Source of the DNA: Candidatus Limimonas egerieequi | Lineage (GTDB): Bacteria > Bacillota > Clostridia > Oscillospirales > Acutalibacteraceae | DNA length: 64,000 bases | Reading direction: 5' to 3' | NCBI GenBank assembly: GCA_018064455.1 | Contig: JAGHVH010000007.1 | Location: forward strand, 1-64,000 | Shown here: positions 35,520-44,187 of the stretch, one piece after another | How positions within the stretch are numbered: the first letter of the stretch is position 1 | How the letters are laid out: every line of letters begins with the position of its first letter | The notes under the pieces: generated by a model | Seen by the model: only the letters and a program-made list of their open reading frames with translations | Database searches by the model: none | Told to the model about the DNA's origin: nothing | Position numbers and translations under genes: made by a program

Positions 35520-36482
35520 ATGAGAACAATTGGCGTATTAACCAGCGGTGGCGATGCACCGGGAATGAACGCCGCTATTCGTGCTGTTGTACGTACAGCA
35601 ATTGAAAACAACATGCATGTACTTGGCGTTAACAATGGATTTGAAGGACTTATGATGGGCGATGTAGTTGAAATGAACCTTCGCTCAGTTTCTAACATCA
35701 TTAACAGAGGTGGTACAATTCTCCATTCTGCAAGAAGCGAAGGCTTCAAGACAGAGGCGGGTCAGAAAAAGGCTGCCGACATGTGCAAGGCACTTGGTAT
35801 TGAGGGGCTCATCGTAATTGGTGGAGATGGTTCTTTCCGTGGTGCTCAGGCTCTTGCAAAGCAGGGAATAGTATGCGTAGGTATCCCTGGCACAATTGAT
35901 AACGATATAGCATGTACTGACAATACAATTGGTTTTGATACAGCTATCAACACAGTAATGGAAATGGTCGACAAGGTTCGTGATACAACTGAGTCACATT
36001 CACGTTGCTCTGTAATTGAGGTTATGGGCCGTGGCGCTGGATATATTGCGCTTTATTCTGGTATTGCAACTGGTGCGACAATTATACTCGTACCAGAGGT
36101 AAGTTATGATTTTGATAAAGATGTAGTTGACGTAATGAAGCGTACAGTAGCAACTGGTAAGCGTCATTTTGTTGTAATATTAGCAGAGGGCTGTGGAGAC
36201 GCAGAGAAAATGGCTAAAAAGATTGAAGAGCAGACTGGTATTGAAACTAGAGCTACAATCCTTGGTCACGTACAGCGTGGTGGTTCACCAACTGTACGCG
36301 ATAGAGTTCTTGCTTCTCGTATGGGCAACTATGCAACTCGTATTTTGCGTTATGACAACAAGAGTTGCGTTGTTGCTGAAAAGGCAGGTACAATTGTTGA
36401 TTACCCAATTGATATAGCTCTTGAAATGAAGAAAGAACTAGATATTGATATGTATCGTATGGCACATGAAATATCTATTTAA
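35520..36482 (+). CDS. pfkA: ATP-dependent 6-phosphofructokinase
   Basis: A 320-residue glycolytic enzyme making fructose-1,6-bisphosphate. N-terminal TSGGDAPGMNAAIRAVVR, IGGDGSFRGAQALA, the catalytic GIPGTIDNDIACTDNTIGFDTA near residue 125, and EVMGRGAGYIAL are all intact. Gly at GGDG and the Asp of TIDND fit the ATP-using group. The length is exactly that of the bacterial tetramer. AGGAGG lies before the start. It has its own promoter, and the Na/Pi transporter follows after 44 bp. Confidence 0.96.
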   Translation: MRTIGVLTSGGDAPGMNAAIRAVVRTAIENNMHVLGVNNGFEGLMMGDVVEMNLRSVSNIINRGGTILHSARSEGFKTEAGQKKAADMCKALGIEGLIVIGGDGSFRGAQALAKQGIVCVGIPGTIDNDIACTDNTIGFDTAINTVMEMVDKVRDTTESHSRCSVIEVMGRGAGYIALYSGIATGATIILVPEVSYDFDKDVVDVMKRTVATGKRHFVVILAEGCGDAEKMAKKIEEQTGIETRATILGHVQRGGSPTVRDRVLASRMGNYATRILRYDNKSCVVAEKAGTIVDYPIDIALEMKKELDIDMYRMAHEISI

Positions 36483-36526
36483 ATATAGTTCGTACATAAA
36501 CCGTCTAACTTTTAGGAGTTGATTAT

Positions 36527-38179
36527 TTGACTTTCACAAACGTAGCAACCCTTCTTGGCGGTATTGCAATGTTTATCTTTGGTATGAATGGAATGAGTGA
36601 TGGCCTTAAAGAAATGGCTGGCTCATATCTTAAAAAGATACTTGCAAAACTCACCGAGAAGAGGATTGTAGCAGTCCTTGTTGGTGCCGGACTCACAGCA
36701 CTTATCCAAAGTTCAAATGCTATGTGTTCGATGACTGTAGGCTTCGTTAATGCGGGTCTTATGGAACTTGAGCGTACGGTAGGAATACTGATAGGCTCAA
36801 AGATAGGAACGACAATTACAGGTCAACTTATTGCTTTCCATATTTCAGATTACGCGACAGTTTTAATTTTCCTTGGCGTTTTGGTTTCAATGTTTGCCAA
36901 AGGAAAAGTGAAACATGGTGGCAATATTATTGCTGCTTTGGGTATACTTTTCATGGGTCTTGGCCTTATGGAGAGTTCAATGCAACCACTTAAGGATCTT
37001 GCTTGGTTCCAAAATATGGTTGCAAGTCTCGAGAATCCTCTTTTAGGCGTTCTCTTTGGTGTTGTATTTACTACAATTATGCAGAGCGTATCAGCATCAG
37101 TTGGTATTTTGCAGATGATGATGCTTGCTGGCATTATTGGTTTTACTCCAGCATTTTATGTAATGATGGGTATGAATATCGGTGCTTCTATTGCGCCTAT
37201 CCTTGCAGCAATTGGTGGACGCAAGGATGCAAAACGAGTTGCAGCTATTGTTGTTGAACTCCAGGTAATAGGTACTGCATTCTTCCTTATTATGTGTATC
37301 TTCCTTCCAATCACTGAATGGCTACAGGCAACAGCAACTGACCCAAGCCGTCAGATGGCAAACGCAAATACTATTTACAACGTTGTAATGTCTATCGTAA
37401 CCTTCCCACTTGCTACACCTATTGTATGGCTCTCAAGGAAGATTATCCCTGGTAAGGATTCAGACGAAAATGAGGCAAAACTTGAGTACATCACAGAGGC
37501 AGGTTACAAGTCATCTGATGTACTTATCGAGCAAATCGATGCTGAGGTTCGTCGCATGGAGACTCTTACCAAGACAAACCTCAAGATTGCAACAGATACA
37601 TTTTTTGCAGATAAAGTATTTGACAAAGATGATTTCATGGAAGTCGAGCTCACTATTGACTATCTCAACAAGGCAATTACCGATGCGCTTATCAAGGCAT
37701 CTGCTATGAAGATGACAGATAAAGACGCAAAACACGCTGGTCATCTTTATCACGTATTGACTGACCTTGAACGTATTGGCGACCATGCTGAAAACCTAAT
37801 CGATTATGCGAACCGTATGATAGAGGAGGAAAAGAAATTCTCTCCAGATGCTATGCTTGAACTCAAGGAACTTATCATTATGGTTACTCATATACTTGAT
37901 GATGCTTGCGTACATCTCTTTGAACCATCTCAGGAGGCATATAACAATATTTACCTCCAAGAGGCAGCAATTGATGACCTTGTTGATGTGATGAAAGAAC
38001 AACACTTTGATCGTCTTAACGAGAACAAGTGTGATTCATCAGCTGGTATGATTTTTGTAGAATCATTGACCGACCTTGAACGTGTGGCAGATCACGCGCT
38101 CAATATCGCTCAGGCTGCCAAGGTTCGTTACCACTATAATGGTATCGATGCGCCTCCAATAAATGAGTCTACTTTATAA
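36527..38179 (+). CDS. Na+/phosphate cotransporter family protein with PhoU domain
   Basis: A 550-residue NptA/YjbB-type protein. The membrane part (~1-310) has two inverted Na/Pi cotransporter repeats, each with a QS(S/V)-type motif (LIQSSNAMCSMTVGFVNAG near residue 60, TIMQSVSASVGILQM near 185). The C-terminal ~220 residues are helical and PhoU-like (LTDLERIGDHAENLIDYANRM and LTDLERVADHALNIAQAAK, a clear internal repeat). It exports or imports phosphate with sodium; PhoU domains often sense the phosphate state. The start is TTG 36527 with AGGAG 8 nt upstream. Confidence 0.9.
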   Translation: MTFTNVATLLGGIAMFIFGMNGMSDGLKEMAGSYLKKILAKLTEKRIVAVLVGAGLTALIQSSNAMCSMTVGFVNAGLMELERTVGILIGSKIGTTITGQLIAFHISDYATVLIFLGVLVSMFAKGKVKHGGNIIAALGILFMGLGLMESSMQPLKDLAWFQNMVASLENPLLGVLFGVVFTTIMQSVSASVGILQMMMLAGIIGFTPAFYVMMGMNIGASIAPILAAIGGRKDAKRVAAIVVELQVIGTAFFLIMCIFLPITEWLQATATDPSRQMANANTIYNVVMSIVTFPLATPIVWLSRKIIPGKDSDENEAKLEYITEAGYKSSDVLIEQIDAEVRRMETLTKTNLKIATDTFFADKVFDKDDFMEVELTIDYLNKAITDALIKASAMKMTDKDAKHAGHLYHVLTDLERIGDHAENLIDYANRMIEEEKKFSPDAMLELKELIIMVTHILDDACVHLFEPSQEAYNNIYLQEAAIDDLVDVMKEQHFDRLNENKCDSSAGMIFVESLTDLERVADHALNIAQAAKVRYHYNGIDAPPINESTL

Positions 38180-38185
38180 TTAAAA

Positions 38186-38218
38186 GAAAACTCCCCAAAA
38201 TAGGGGAGTTTCTTATTT
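38186..38218 (+). terminator. Terminator of the Na/Pi gene
   Basis: AAACTCCCC (38188-38196) pairs with GGGGAGTTT (38203-38211); T-rich sequence follows. Confidence 0.85.
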
Positions 38219-38286
38219 TGTGAAACAATTCTTGTGCAAGTTTCACAATTGACGTAAAAATGTCAAACTATTTTTTGTAAAAATTG

Positions 38287-38315
38287 TTGACATAATATTT
38301 GACTAGTGATATATT
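38287..38315 (+). promoter_or_regulatory. Promoter of the orphan small RNA
   Basis: TTGACA (38287-38292), exactly 17 bp, TATATT (38310-38315): a near-consensus promoter with no protein gene downstream before a terminator. The start is predicted near 38322. Confidence 0.75.
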
Positions 38316-38321
38316 GAAGAC

Positions 38322-38562
38322 AGAAAGAAGATCAAGTTCTAGAAAGGACTGAGTCCAATGCACAACGAGGTTTTTAAATCTTAAAACGGAGTTGATTTTT
38401 ATGATCTTAATTGAGGACAATCCACCAGATGTTTCAACTTAAATAAATTGAAAGGGTGAGTCCAAAGAACTAGTTAATTTTTAACTCGAATTAAATTAGT
38501 TGAGGTAAACTCCAATGAAGTAGTTAGATAGGCGGTAGCACAGCTACCGCCTTTAATTTTTT
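38322..38562 (+). ncRNA. Candidate structured small RNA of unknown class
   Basis: About 240 nt bounded by a strong promoter and an intrinsic terminator, with no ORF longer than 13 codons. Four short blocks can pair in two exclusive ways: GGAC (38346-38349), GTCC (38353-38356), GGAC (38415-38418) and GTCC (38460-38463). Inner helices support this: CAAC/GTTG (38363/38391), GTTTTTAA/TTAAAAC (38370/38381), CACC/GGTG (38423/38455) and TTTCAA/TTGAAA (38432/38448). AGTTC (38335) can close the whole against GAACT (38467). The motif TGAGTCCAA recurs near 38350, 38457 and, as AAACTCCAA, near 38507. It does not match 6S RNA, tmRNA, SRP RNA or a riboswitch I know. Because the next gene has its own promoter, this is probably a free RNA, not a leader. 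Confidence 0.65.
38531..38562 (+). terminator. Terminator of the orphan small RNA
   Basis: A perfect 9-bp stem, GGCGGTAGC (38531-38539) against GCTACCGCC (38543-38551), has a 3-nt loop and is followed by TTTAATTTTTT. Confidence 0.9.
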
Positions 38563-38578
38563 GTATATGATTTAACTG

Positions 38579-38607
38579 TTTACATTTACTAGTGTAATTA
38601 ATATAAT
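38579..38607 (+). promoter_or_regulatory. Promoter of the EamA permease-pdxY pair
   Basis: TTTACA (38579-38584), 17-bp spacer and perfect TATAAT (38602-38607), placed after the small-RNA terminator and 33 bp before the permease ATG. Confidence 0.7.
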
Positions 38608-38640
38608 TATATGTTGATAGTATAAATTTAGGGGATAAGA

Positions 38641-39552
38641 ATGAAGTCAAAAATTATTAGGCAAACAGTATTTCCATTACTTGCTGCCTTTATCTGGGGC
38701 TCAGCTTTTGTTGCTCAGTATATGGGCGCTGACATAATGCCGGCATTCGCATTTAATACAGTTAGAAATTTCATAGCAATTTGGTTCTTGAGCCTAATAG
38801 TTTTAGTTTTTGACTTGATAAGGCGTAAGAATCCATCGTTCGAGCCAGACTATGTTCACAGTAACAAGGAACTGTTTAAGGGCGGTACACTCTGTGGTAT
38901 TACACTTGGTATTGCAATGAATTTGCAACAGTTTGGTATTGCGGGCTCGGGTGCTGGCAAATCAGGATTTTTAACAGCACTCTATATTGTTATAATTCCA
39001 GTTCTTGGAATCTTTTTTAAGCAGAAGCAATCACTTAGGGTTTGGATAAGTGTTGTTATATCGGTGATAGGCCTTTATCTCCTTTGTATCAAAGAGGATT
39101 TCTCTATTGAAACATCCGATTTATACCTTCTCGGCTGTGCACTTGCTTTCTCTATTCAAATGATGCTTGTGTCACACTATGTTAAGCGAGTGGATGGTAT
39201 TAGGCTTTCGTGCTACCAGTTCGCGATAGCAGCAATTGTGTCTGCAATATTTATGCTTGCGGCGCATGAGGTGCCAACCTTTGAGATGATCAAGCTCTCT
39301 ATCGGTCCACTTCTTTATACCGCTATTTTATCAAGCGGTGTTGCGTACACATTACAGATATTTGCTCAAAAGGGAACAAACATCGCAGTGGTTTCACTCC
39401 TTTTGTGCCTTGAGTCTGTATTTGCGACGATTTCAGGTGCTGTAATTTTACACGAGGTTATGAGCCTTCGTGAGTATATAGGATGCATAGTAATGTTTTC
39501 CGCCGTGATTATTTCACAAATTCCAGGTAAAAAAGAGGTATTAGAACAATGA
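38641..39552 (+). CDS. EamA/DMT-family transporter
   Basis: A 303-residue, ten-helix drug/metabolite-type permease with two EamA repeats. The first contains FPLLAAFIWGSAFVAQYMG and ends near residue 145; the second covers ~155-300. Family members export amino acids, metabolites or drugs, and no substrate can be deduced from sequence. The stop overlaps the start of the pyridoxamine kinase gene by 4 bp (ATGA). The translational coupling suggests a link to vitamin B6 or its precursors, but this is only an inference. Confidence 0.87.
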   Translation: MKSKIIRQTVFPLLAAFIWGSAFVAQYMGADIMPAFAFNTVRNFIAIWFLSLIVLVFDLIRRKNPSFEPDYVHSNKELFKGGTLCGITLGIAMNLQQFGIAGSGAGKSGFLTALYIVIIPVLGIFFKQKQSLRVWISVVISVIGLYLLCIKEDFSIETSDLYLLGCALAFSIQMMLVSHYVKRVDGIRLSCYQFAIAAIVSAIFMLAAHEVPTFEMIKLSIGPLLYTAILSSGVAYTLQIFAQKGTNIAVVSLLLCLESVFATISGAVILHEVMSLREYIGCIVMFSAVIISQIPGKKEVLEQ

Positions 39553-40388
39553 AGCGTATTGTTTCAATTCAGGATATTTCCTGTGTTGGAAAGTGCTCTT
39601 TGACAGTTGCACTTCCAATTATTTCTGCTGCAGGTGTTGAGGCTGCTATTTTGCCAACAGCTGTACTGTCTACACATACAGCATTCAAAGAGGGCTTTAC
39701 CTTCCATGATTTGACAGGGGAGATTACACCAATTTCAGATCACTGGAAAAAGGAAAAGTTTGACTTTGATGCAATCTATACAGGATATCTTGGTTCTTTT
39801 GAACAGATAGACCTTGTTAAAAAGTTTTTTGATGATTTTAAGAGCGAAAAGACTGCTATAGTTGTTGACCCAGCTATGGCTGATAACGGTTGTCTTTATA
39901 AGGGCTTCACACCGGAGTTTGCCAAGGCAATGGCAACGGTGTGTGCCAAGGCAGACGTAGTCGTACCAAACCTCACAGAGGCATGTTTCATGCTCGGTGA
40001 GGAGTATATTGGCGAGGGCTACAGCTGTGAATATATTGAAAATATTTTAAAGAAACTCGCAGCGCTCGGCCCTCGCTATGCAGTGCTTACAGGCATGTCA
40101 TTCGAGGAGGGCAAGCTTGGCGTAATGTGCTACGACAAGGAAGAGGACTCTTTCTTTGAGTATTATAACGAGAAGTTGCCTGTAAGCTTCCACGGCACAG
40201 GCGATATCTTTGCATCAAGCTTTACTGGTGCATTGATGAATGACCTCTCTGTAAACGATGCTCTCGTTGTTGCCGTTGAGTACACTCTCGAGTCGATGAG
40301 ATGTACTTTGAGGGAAGAGAATTACAACTGGTACGGCGTAAACTTTGAACAGGCTATTCCTAAGTATTTGGAATTATTAAATAAGTAA
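39549..40388 (+). CDS. pdxY: Pyridoxamine/pyridoxal kinase
   Basis: A 279-residue ribokinase-fold kinase of the PdxY group, phosphorylating B6 vitamers for PLP synthesis. Typical segments are IVSIQDISCVGKCSLTVALPI at the N-terminus, VLSTHTAF, VVDPAMADNGCLY near residue 115, PNLTEACFMLGEEY, and the anion hole/catalytic region VSFHGTGDIFASSFTGAL with catalytic Asp near residue 219. Overlaps the permease gene by 4 bp. Several PLP enzymes are encoded in the window (two aminotransferases and a methionine gamma-lyase-type enzyme). Confidence 0.9.
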   Translation: MKRIVSIQDISCVGKCSLTVALPIISAAGVEAAILPTAVLSTHTAFKEGFTFHDLTGEITPISDHWKKEKFDFDAIYTGYLGSFEQIDLVKKFFDDFKSEKTAIVVDPAMADNGCLYKGFTPEFAKAMATVCAKADVVVPNLTEACFMLGEEYIGEGYSCEYIENILKKLAALGPRYAVLTGMSFEEGKLGVMCYDKEEDSFFEYYNEKLPVSFHGTGDIFASSFTGALMNDLSVNDALVVAVEYTLESMRCTLREENYNWYGVNFEQAIPKYLELLNK

Positions 40389-40414
40389 GAAAAATCTTGA
40401 GGAGGTTTTTATAA

Positions 40415-42121
40415 ATGGCAAAAAGTTATGTATTCATAAAGGACGCTCCAAAGATGGACTACATGAAGGACTTTAGTGCTCTTCCAAAGAATTATGGCAC
40501 CAAGAAGTACTTTAATCGTCCTGATATCAAAGCTATTCGTGAGACAGTATGGGCAGGTCTTGACGATCTCAACGAAAAGACAAATTTCGCAGCAGATTTA
40601 AAGAATTACAAGCAGGTTCTTGTAAAGCCTAACCTTGTATTCGTATATCACAATACAGGTCTTGACAAGAAGGATTATCCAGAAAACACAGATCCACGTG
40701 TATTTGAGGCAGTAATCGCTTGGCTTAAGAAGTACACAGACAATATCACAATCGTTGAGTCTGCTGGTAAACCATATCCAACAACAGTAGCATTTAAGAT
40801 TGCTGGTTATGACAAGATTGCTAAGTACTACAACACTGGTCTTGTAGACCTTGAGACACAGCCAGTTGTTCGTTACATCCTTCCAAAGGCAGAGGTTATG
40901 AAGGAAGTTTACCTTCCAGAAATCCTCGACATGGTAGTAAAGGGTGAGGCATACTATGTTTCTGTACCAAAGATGAAGACAAACCTCTACACAGGTGTTA
41001 CTCTTGGCTTCAAGAACGCTATGGGTACAATTCCTTACTTCCTTCGTGAGCGTAACCACACTCACGACATTGACAAGAAACTTGCAGATTTACTTTATCT
41101 CTTCAAGCCTGATCTTACAGTAATCGATGGTATCATCGGTGGTGAGGGCAACACACCTTCTCCAGTTGACCCAGTTAAGGTTGGTAAGATTGTTGTATCT
41201 AACCAGTCTGTTGAAGCTGACAGAATTACAACATACATGATGGGCTTTGACCCTGATAAGAACAAGCTTATGATTGAGGCTACAAAGCGTAACTTCGGTG
41301 ATAATCAGGTTCAGATTATTGGCGATACAACTGTTACACCATTCCGTCCAGCAATCTCTTCTCTTCTTGATGAGAAGACAGCTCGTGAGTTCCCGAACCT
41401 CATGGCAGTTGTTGGTCATACACTTCCAGGCGCTCCAAAGATCACAGATCCTAACAGTGTAACACCAGAACTTGCTCTTGAGATTGAGCAGGCTTGTATG
41501 GGTGGTTGTTTGGCATCTGTTAAATTCGGTATGGACTTCTTTAACCACAAGAAGAGAATGGATGGCGCTAAGCTTAAAGTATGCGTAATTGAGGGCCCTG
41601 GTATCCCAATTAATGGCGTTCGTTACTGGTTCGATAAGAACGGTAAGCCATATACAAAGGAAGACCTTGCAGCACTCCCAATCAAGAAGTTTGGTATGGG
41701 TAACTGCACATTGGCTCAGGTTGGCGATATCTGCTTCTGGAAAGCAACAGGTTGTTGCGACCCAGCTAAGAATGCATCACTTATTTGCATGGCTGGTGGT
41801 TCAATACTTCCAATCGTTTCACCTGCAAACCAGAACCTTATCCCAACAGGTCTTGGCCTTATCAAGATGATTCTCAAGAGAATGAAGACAATTTGGGGTG
41901 GCAGATATGTAGATGCTCCACGCATCTCACATGATGACAGAGTATTCGACATTCCAAAGAAGCTCTCAAAGGCTGAGCTTGCTATGGATTTCGTTCCTTA
42001 TCCACTTCCAAAGATGGGACCAATCGAGAAGTGCCGTCAGATCATAAATCAGGCATATATTCTCCTTTGTGCTCTTCCACTTCCAATCAATACAAATTAC
42101 AAACATGGACAGAATAAGTAA
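40415..42121 (+). CDS. DUF362-domain protein with C-terminal cysteines
   Basis: A 568-residue cytoplasmic protein. The DUF362 core covers about residues 65-290 (QVLVKPNLVFVYHN, VSVPKMKTNLYTGVTLGFKNAMG, VIDGIIGGEGNTPSPVDP). The C-terminal half holds Cys clusters (CMGGC near residue 365; CTLAQVGDICFWKATGCC near 435), which could bind an iron-sulfur cluster, although the usual ferredoxin spacing is absent. The function of DUF362 proteins is not established. It is transcribed towards the acs operon but separated from it by a strong terminator. GAGGAGG lies before the start. Confidence 0.82.
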   Translation: MAKSYVFIKDAPKMDYMKDFSALPKNYGTKKYFNRPDIKAIRETVWAGLDDLNEKTNFAADLKNYKQVLVKPNLVFVYHNTGLDKKDYPENTDPRVFEAVIAWLKKYTDNITIVESAGKPYPTTVAFKIAGYDKIAKYYNTGLVDLETQPVVRYILPKAEVMKEVYLPEILDMVVKGEAYYVSVPKMKTNLYTGVTLGFKNAMGTIPYFLRERNHTHDIDKKLADLLYLFKPDLTVIDGIIGGEGNTPSPVDPVKVGKIVVSNQSVEADRITTYMMGFDPDKNKLMIEATKRNFGDNQVQIIGDTTVTPFRPAISSLLDEKTAREFPNLMAVVGHTLPGAPKITDPNSVTPELALEIEQACMGGCLASVKFGMDFFNHKKRMDGAKLKVCVIEGPGIPINGVRYWFDKNGKPYTKEDLAALPIKKFGMGNCTLAQVGDICFWKATGCCDPAKNASLICMAGGSILPIVSPANQNLIPTGLGLIKMILKRMKTIWGGRYVDAPRISHDDRVFDIPKKLSKAELAMDFVPYPLPKMGPIEKCRQIINQAYILLCALPLPINTNYKHGQNK

Positions 42122-42140
42122 TTAGTGTTTGATAACTAAA

Positions 42141-42179
42141 AGGGTGCGCTACACTTTGTAGCGCACCCTAATTTTTTTT
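42141..42179 (+). terminator. Terminator upstream of the acs operon
   Basis: A 13-bp perfect stem, AGGGTGCGCTACA (42141-42153) against TGTAGCGCACCCT (42157-42169), is followed by eight T. Confidence 0.95.
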
Positions 42180-42213
42180 GCACTTTTCGTGGTAACGTCA
42201 GGATGGTATTAAT

Positions 42214-42242
42214 TTGGTATATTTTTATTGTGTTATTTTATA
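42214..42242 (+). promoter_or_regulatory. Candidate promoter of the acs operon
   Basis: TTGGTA (42214-42219), 17-bp spacer and TTTATA (42237-42242), 26 bp before the cooS start. Both boxes deviate from consensus, so this is tentative. Confidence 0.35.
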
Positions 42243-42268
42243 AATTAAAGTAAATGGAGGAACATCTA

Positions 42269-44167
42269 ATGAATTGGGATAGACTTATTTCAATTGAAGA
42301 GATGGAAGCCGCTACTAACACACTCCTTGAAACAGGAGCAAAGGTTGGCGCGGATTCATGGCAACAGCGTGTTCAAAACCAAAATCCTCACTGTAAGTTT
42401 GGTGAACAGGGCATCTGCTGCCGCATCTGTAGTATGGGTCCTTGCCGTATCACACCAAAGTCACCACGTGGTATCTGTGGCTGTGACGCTCACGGCATCG
42501 TTGCTCGTAACTATTTGCGCTTCACTGCAGGTGGTTCAGCTACTCACTCGGATCACGGCCGTGCAATTGCGCACACACTTTATAACTCTTCACCTGATGG
42601 AGCATATCAGGTAAAGGATCCAGACAAGCTTAAAAAGATTGCAACAGAGTGGGGCATCGAAACAGAGGGTAAAGATATTTACGACCTTGCTCACGAAGTT
42701 GCAGAGACAGGCCTTTTGGAATATGGTAAGCCTTTCGGAACTTTGAAGTTCGCTGAGCGTGCACCAAAGCACACACGTGAACTTTGGGAGCAGGCTGACA
42801 TTACACCACGTGCCATCGACCGTGAAGTATCACAGTCACTTCATATGACACATATGGGTTGTTCATCACTTCCAGAGGCACTTATTAAGCACTCACTTCG
42901 TTCAGGCCTTTCAGATGGTTGGGGCGGCTCAATGATGGGTACTGAATTCTCAGATGTACTCTTCGGAACACCAAAGCCACTCGATACAACAGCAAACCTT
43001 GGCGTAATGGAGAAGGACATGGTCAACATCGTTGTTCATGGACATGACCCATCACTCTCAGAGATGATTGTTTTCTATGCACAGGATCCAGAGATGATTG
43101 ACCTTGCAAAGAAGAATGGAGCCAAGGGCATCAACATCTGCGGTGTTTGCTGTACAGCAAACGAAGTTGCAATGCGTCATGGTATTCCAATGGCAGGTAA
43201 CTTCCTTCAGCAGGAGAACGTTGTTTTAACAGGTGCCTGCGAAGCAATCGTTGTTGACGTTCAGTGTATCTTCCCAGCACTTGGACCTCTCTCTAAGTGC
43301 TTCCATACAAAGTTCATCTCAACAAGCCCAATCGCTCGTTTCCCAGACTCTGATTTCATTGAGTTCACAGATGAGACAGCAGCTGAAAAGGCAAAAGAGA
43401 TTGTTCGCATCGCTTGCGAAAACTTTGCAAATAGAAACCCTGACCTTGTTCACATCCCAGATCTCAAGACAAAGGCTCGCGTTGGTTACTCAGTAGAGGC
43501 AATCAAGAAGTGTCTTGACGGTGTAACAAACAGCCACGTTGATGAGACAGGCACAATGATGCCACTTGTTGACGCAGTTAAATCAGGTGTTATCCGTGGC
43601 GCAGTAGCTATGGTTGGTTGTAACAACCCTAAGGTTCGCGCTGACTTCTCACACATTGAGCTTATGAAAAAGCTCCTTGAAAACGACATCATCGTTGTTG
43701 TATCTGGTTGTTCTGCACAGGCTGCTGCAAAGGCTGGCCTCATGGACCTCGATGCAAAGGACTGCTGCGGTGAAGGTCTTCGCCGTGTATGTGAACTTGT
43801 TGGTATCCCACCAGTACTTCACATGGGTTCATGTGTTGATATCTCTCGTATGATGATTCTCGCAACTGACATTGCAAATGACTGGGGAATTAACATCTCA
43901 CAGATTCCACTTGTTGGTTGTGCTCCAGAATGGATGTCTGAGAAGGCAGTATCAATCGGTAACTACGTAGTAGCAACTGGTATTGATACATACCTTGGCG
44001 TAGAGCCATTCTGTGAGGGCTCAGAAGAAGTAATTGAACTTCTTCGTGGTGAGTCTGGAGCAAAGCAGTGGGTTGAAGCAAACTTCACTGTTGAAAAGGA
44101 TATGGATAAGCTTTGCGACCTCATGATTGATGCAATCGAGGCTAAGCGCTCAGCTCTTAACATTTAG
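42269..44167 (+). CDS. cooS: Ni-Fe carbon monoxide dehydrogenase catalytic subunit
   Basis: A 632-residue subunit (AcsA/CooS) that reduces CO2 to CO at the Ni-Fe-S C-cluster. The N-terminal Cys set for the D and B clusters is seen in CKFGEQGICCRICSMGPC and GICGCDAHG. C-cluster ligands are recognisable in NIVVHGHDPS (His), CGVCCTANEVA and VDVQCIFP (Cys), MVGCNNPK, VVSGCSAQ and HMGSCVDISR. The start is ATG 42269 with GGAGGAA 6-7 nt upstream; the ATG at 42254 overlaps that ribosome binding site. It is first in the acs operon, and its CO goes to AcsB. Confidence 0.96.
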   Translation: MNWDRLISIEEMEAATNTLLETGAKVGADSWQQRVQNQNPHCKFGEQGICCRICSMGPCRITPKSPRGICGCDAHGIVARNYLRFTAGGSATHSDHGRAIAHTLYNSSPDGAYQVKDPDKLKKIATEWGIETEGKDIYDLAHEVAETGLLEYGKPFGTLKFAERAPKHTRELWEQADITPRAIDREVSQSLHMTHMGCSSLPEALIKHSLRSGLSDGWGGSMMGTEFSDVLFGTPKPLDTTANLGVMEKDMVNIVVHGHDPSLSEMIVFYAQDPEMIDLAKKNGAKGINICGVCCTANEVAMRHGIPMAGNFLQQENVVLTGACEAIVVDVQCIFPALGPLSKCFHTKFISTSPIARFPDSDFIEFTDETAAEKAKEIVRIACENFANRNPDLVHIPDLKTKARVGYSVEAIKKCLDGVTNSHVDETGTMMPLVDAVKSGVIRGAVAMVGCNNPKVRADFSHIELMKKLLENDIIVVVSGCSAQAAAKAGLMDLDAKDCCGEGLRRVCELVGIPPVLHMGSCVDISRMMILATDIANDWGINISQIPLVGCAPEWMSEKAVSIGNYVVATGIDTYLGVEPFCEGSEEVIELLRGESGAKQWVEANFTVEKDMDKLCDLMIDAIEAKRSALNI

Positions 44168-44187
44168 TAAACATCAAGAGGCATTTT

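Noticed and set aside
38322-38562. 6S RNA, tmRNA or a riboswitch controlling the EamA permease
   Set aside because: The 5' and 3' ends do not pair into a 6S-like rod, no tRNA-like or tag-peptide part exists, and the permease has its own strong promoter after the terminator. The RNA is kept as an unknown class.
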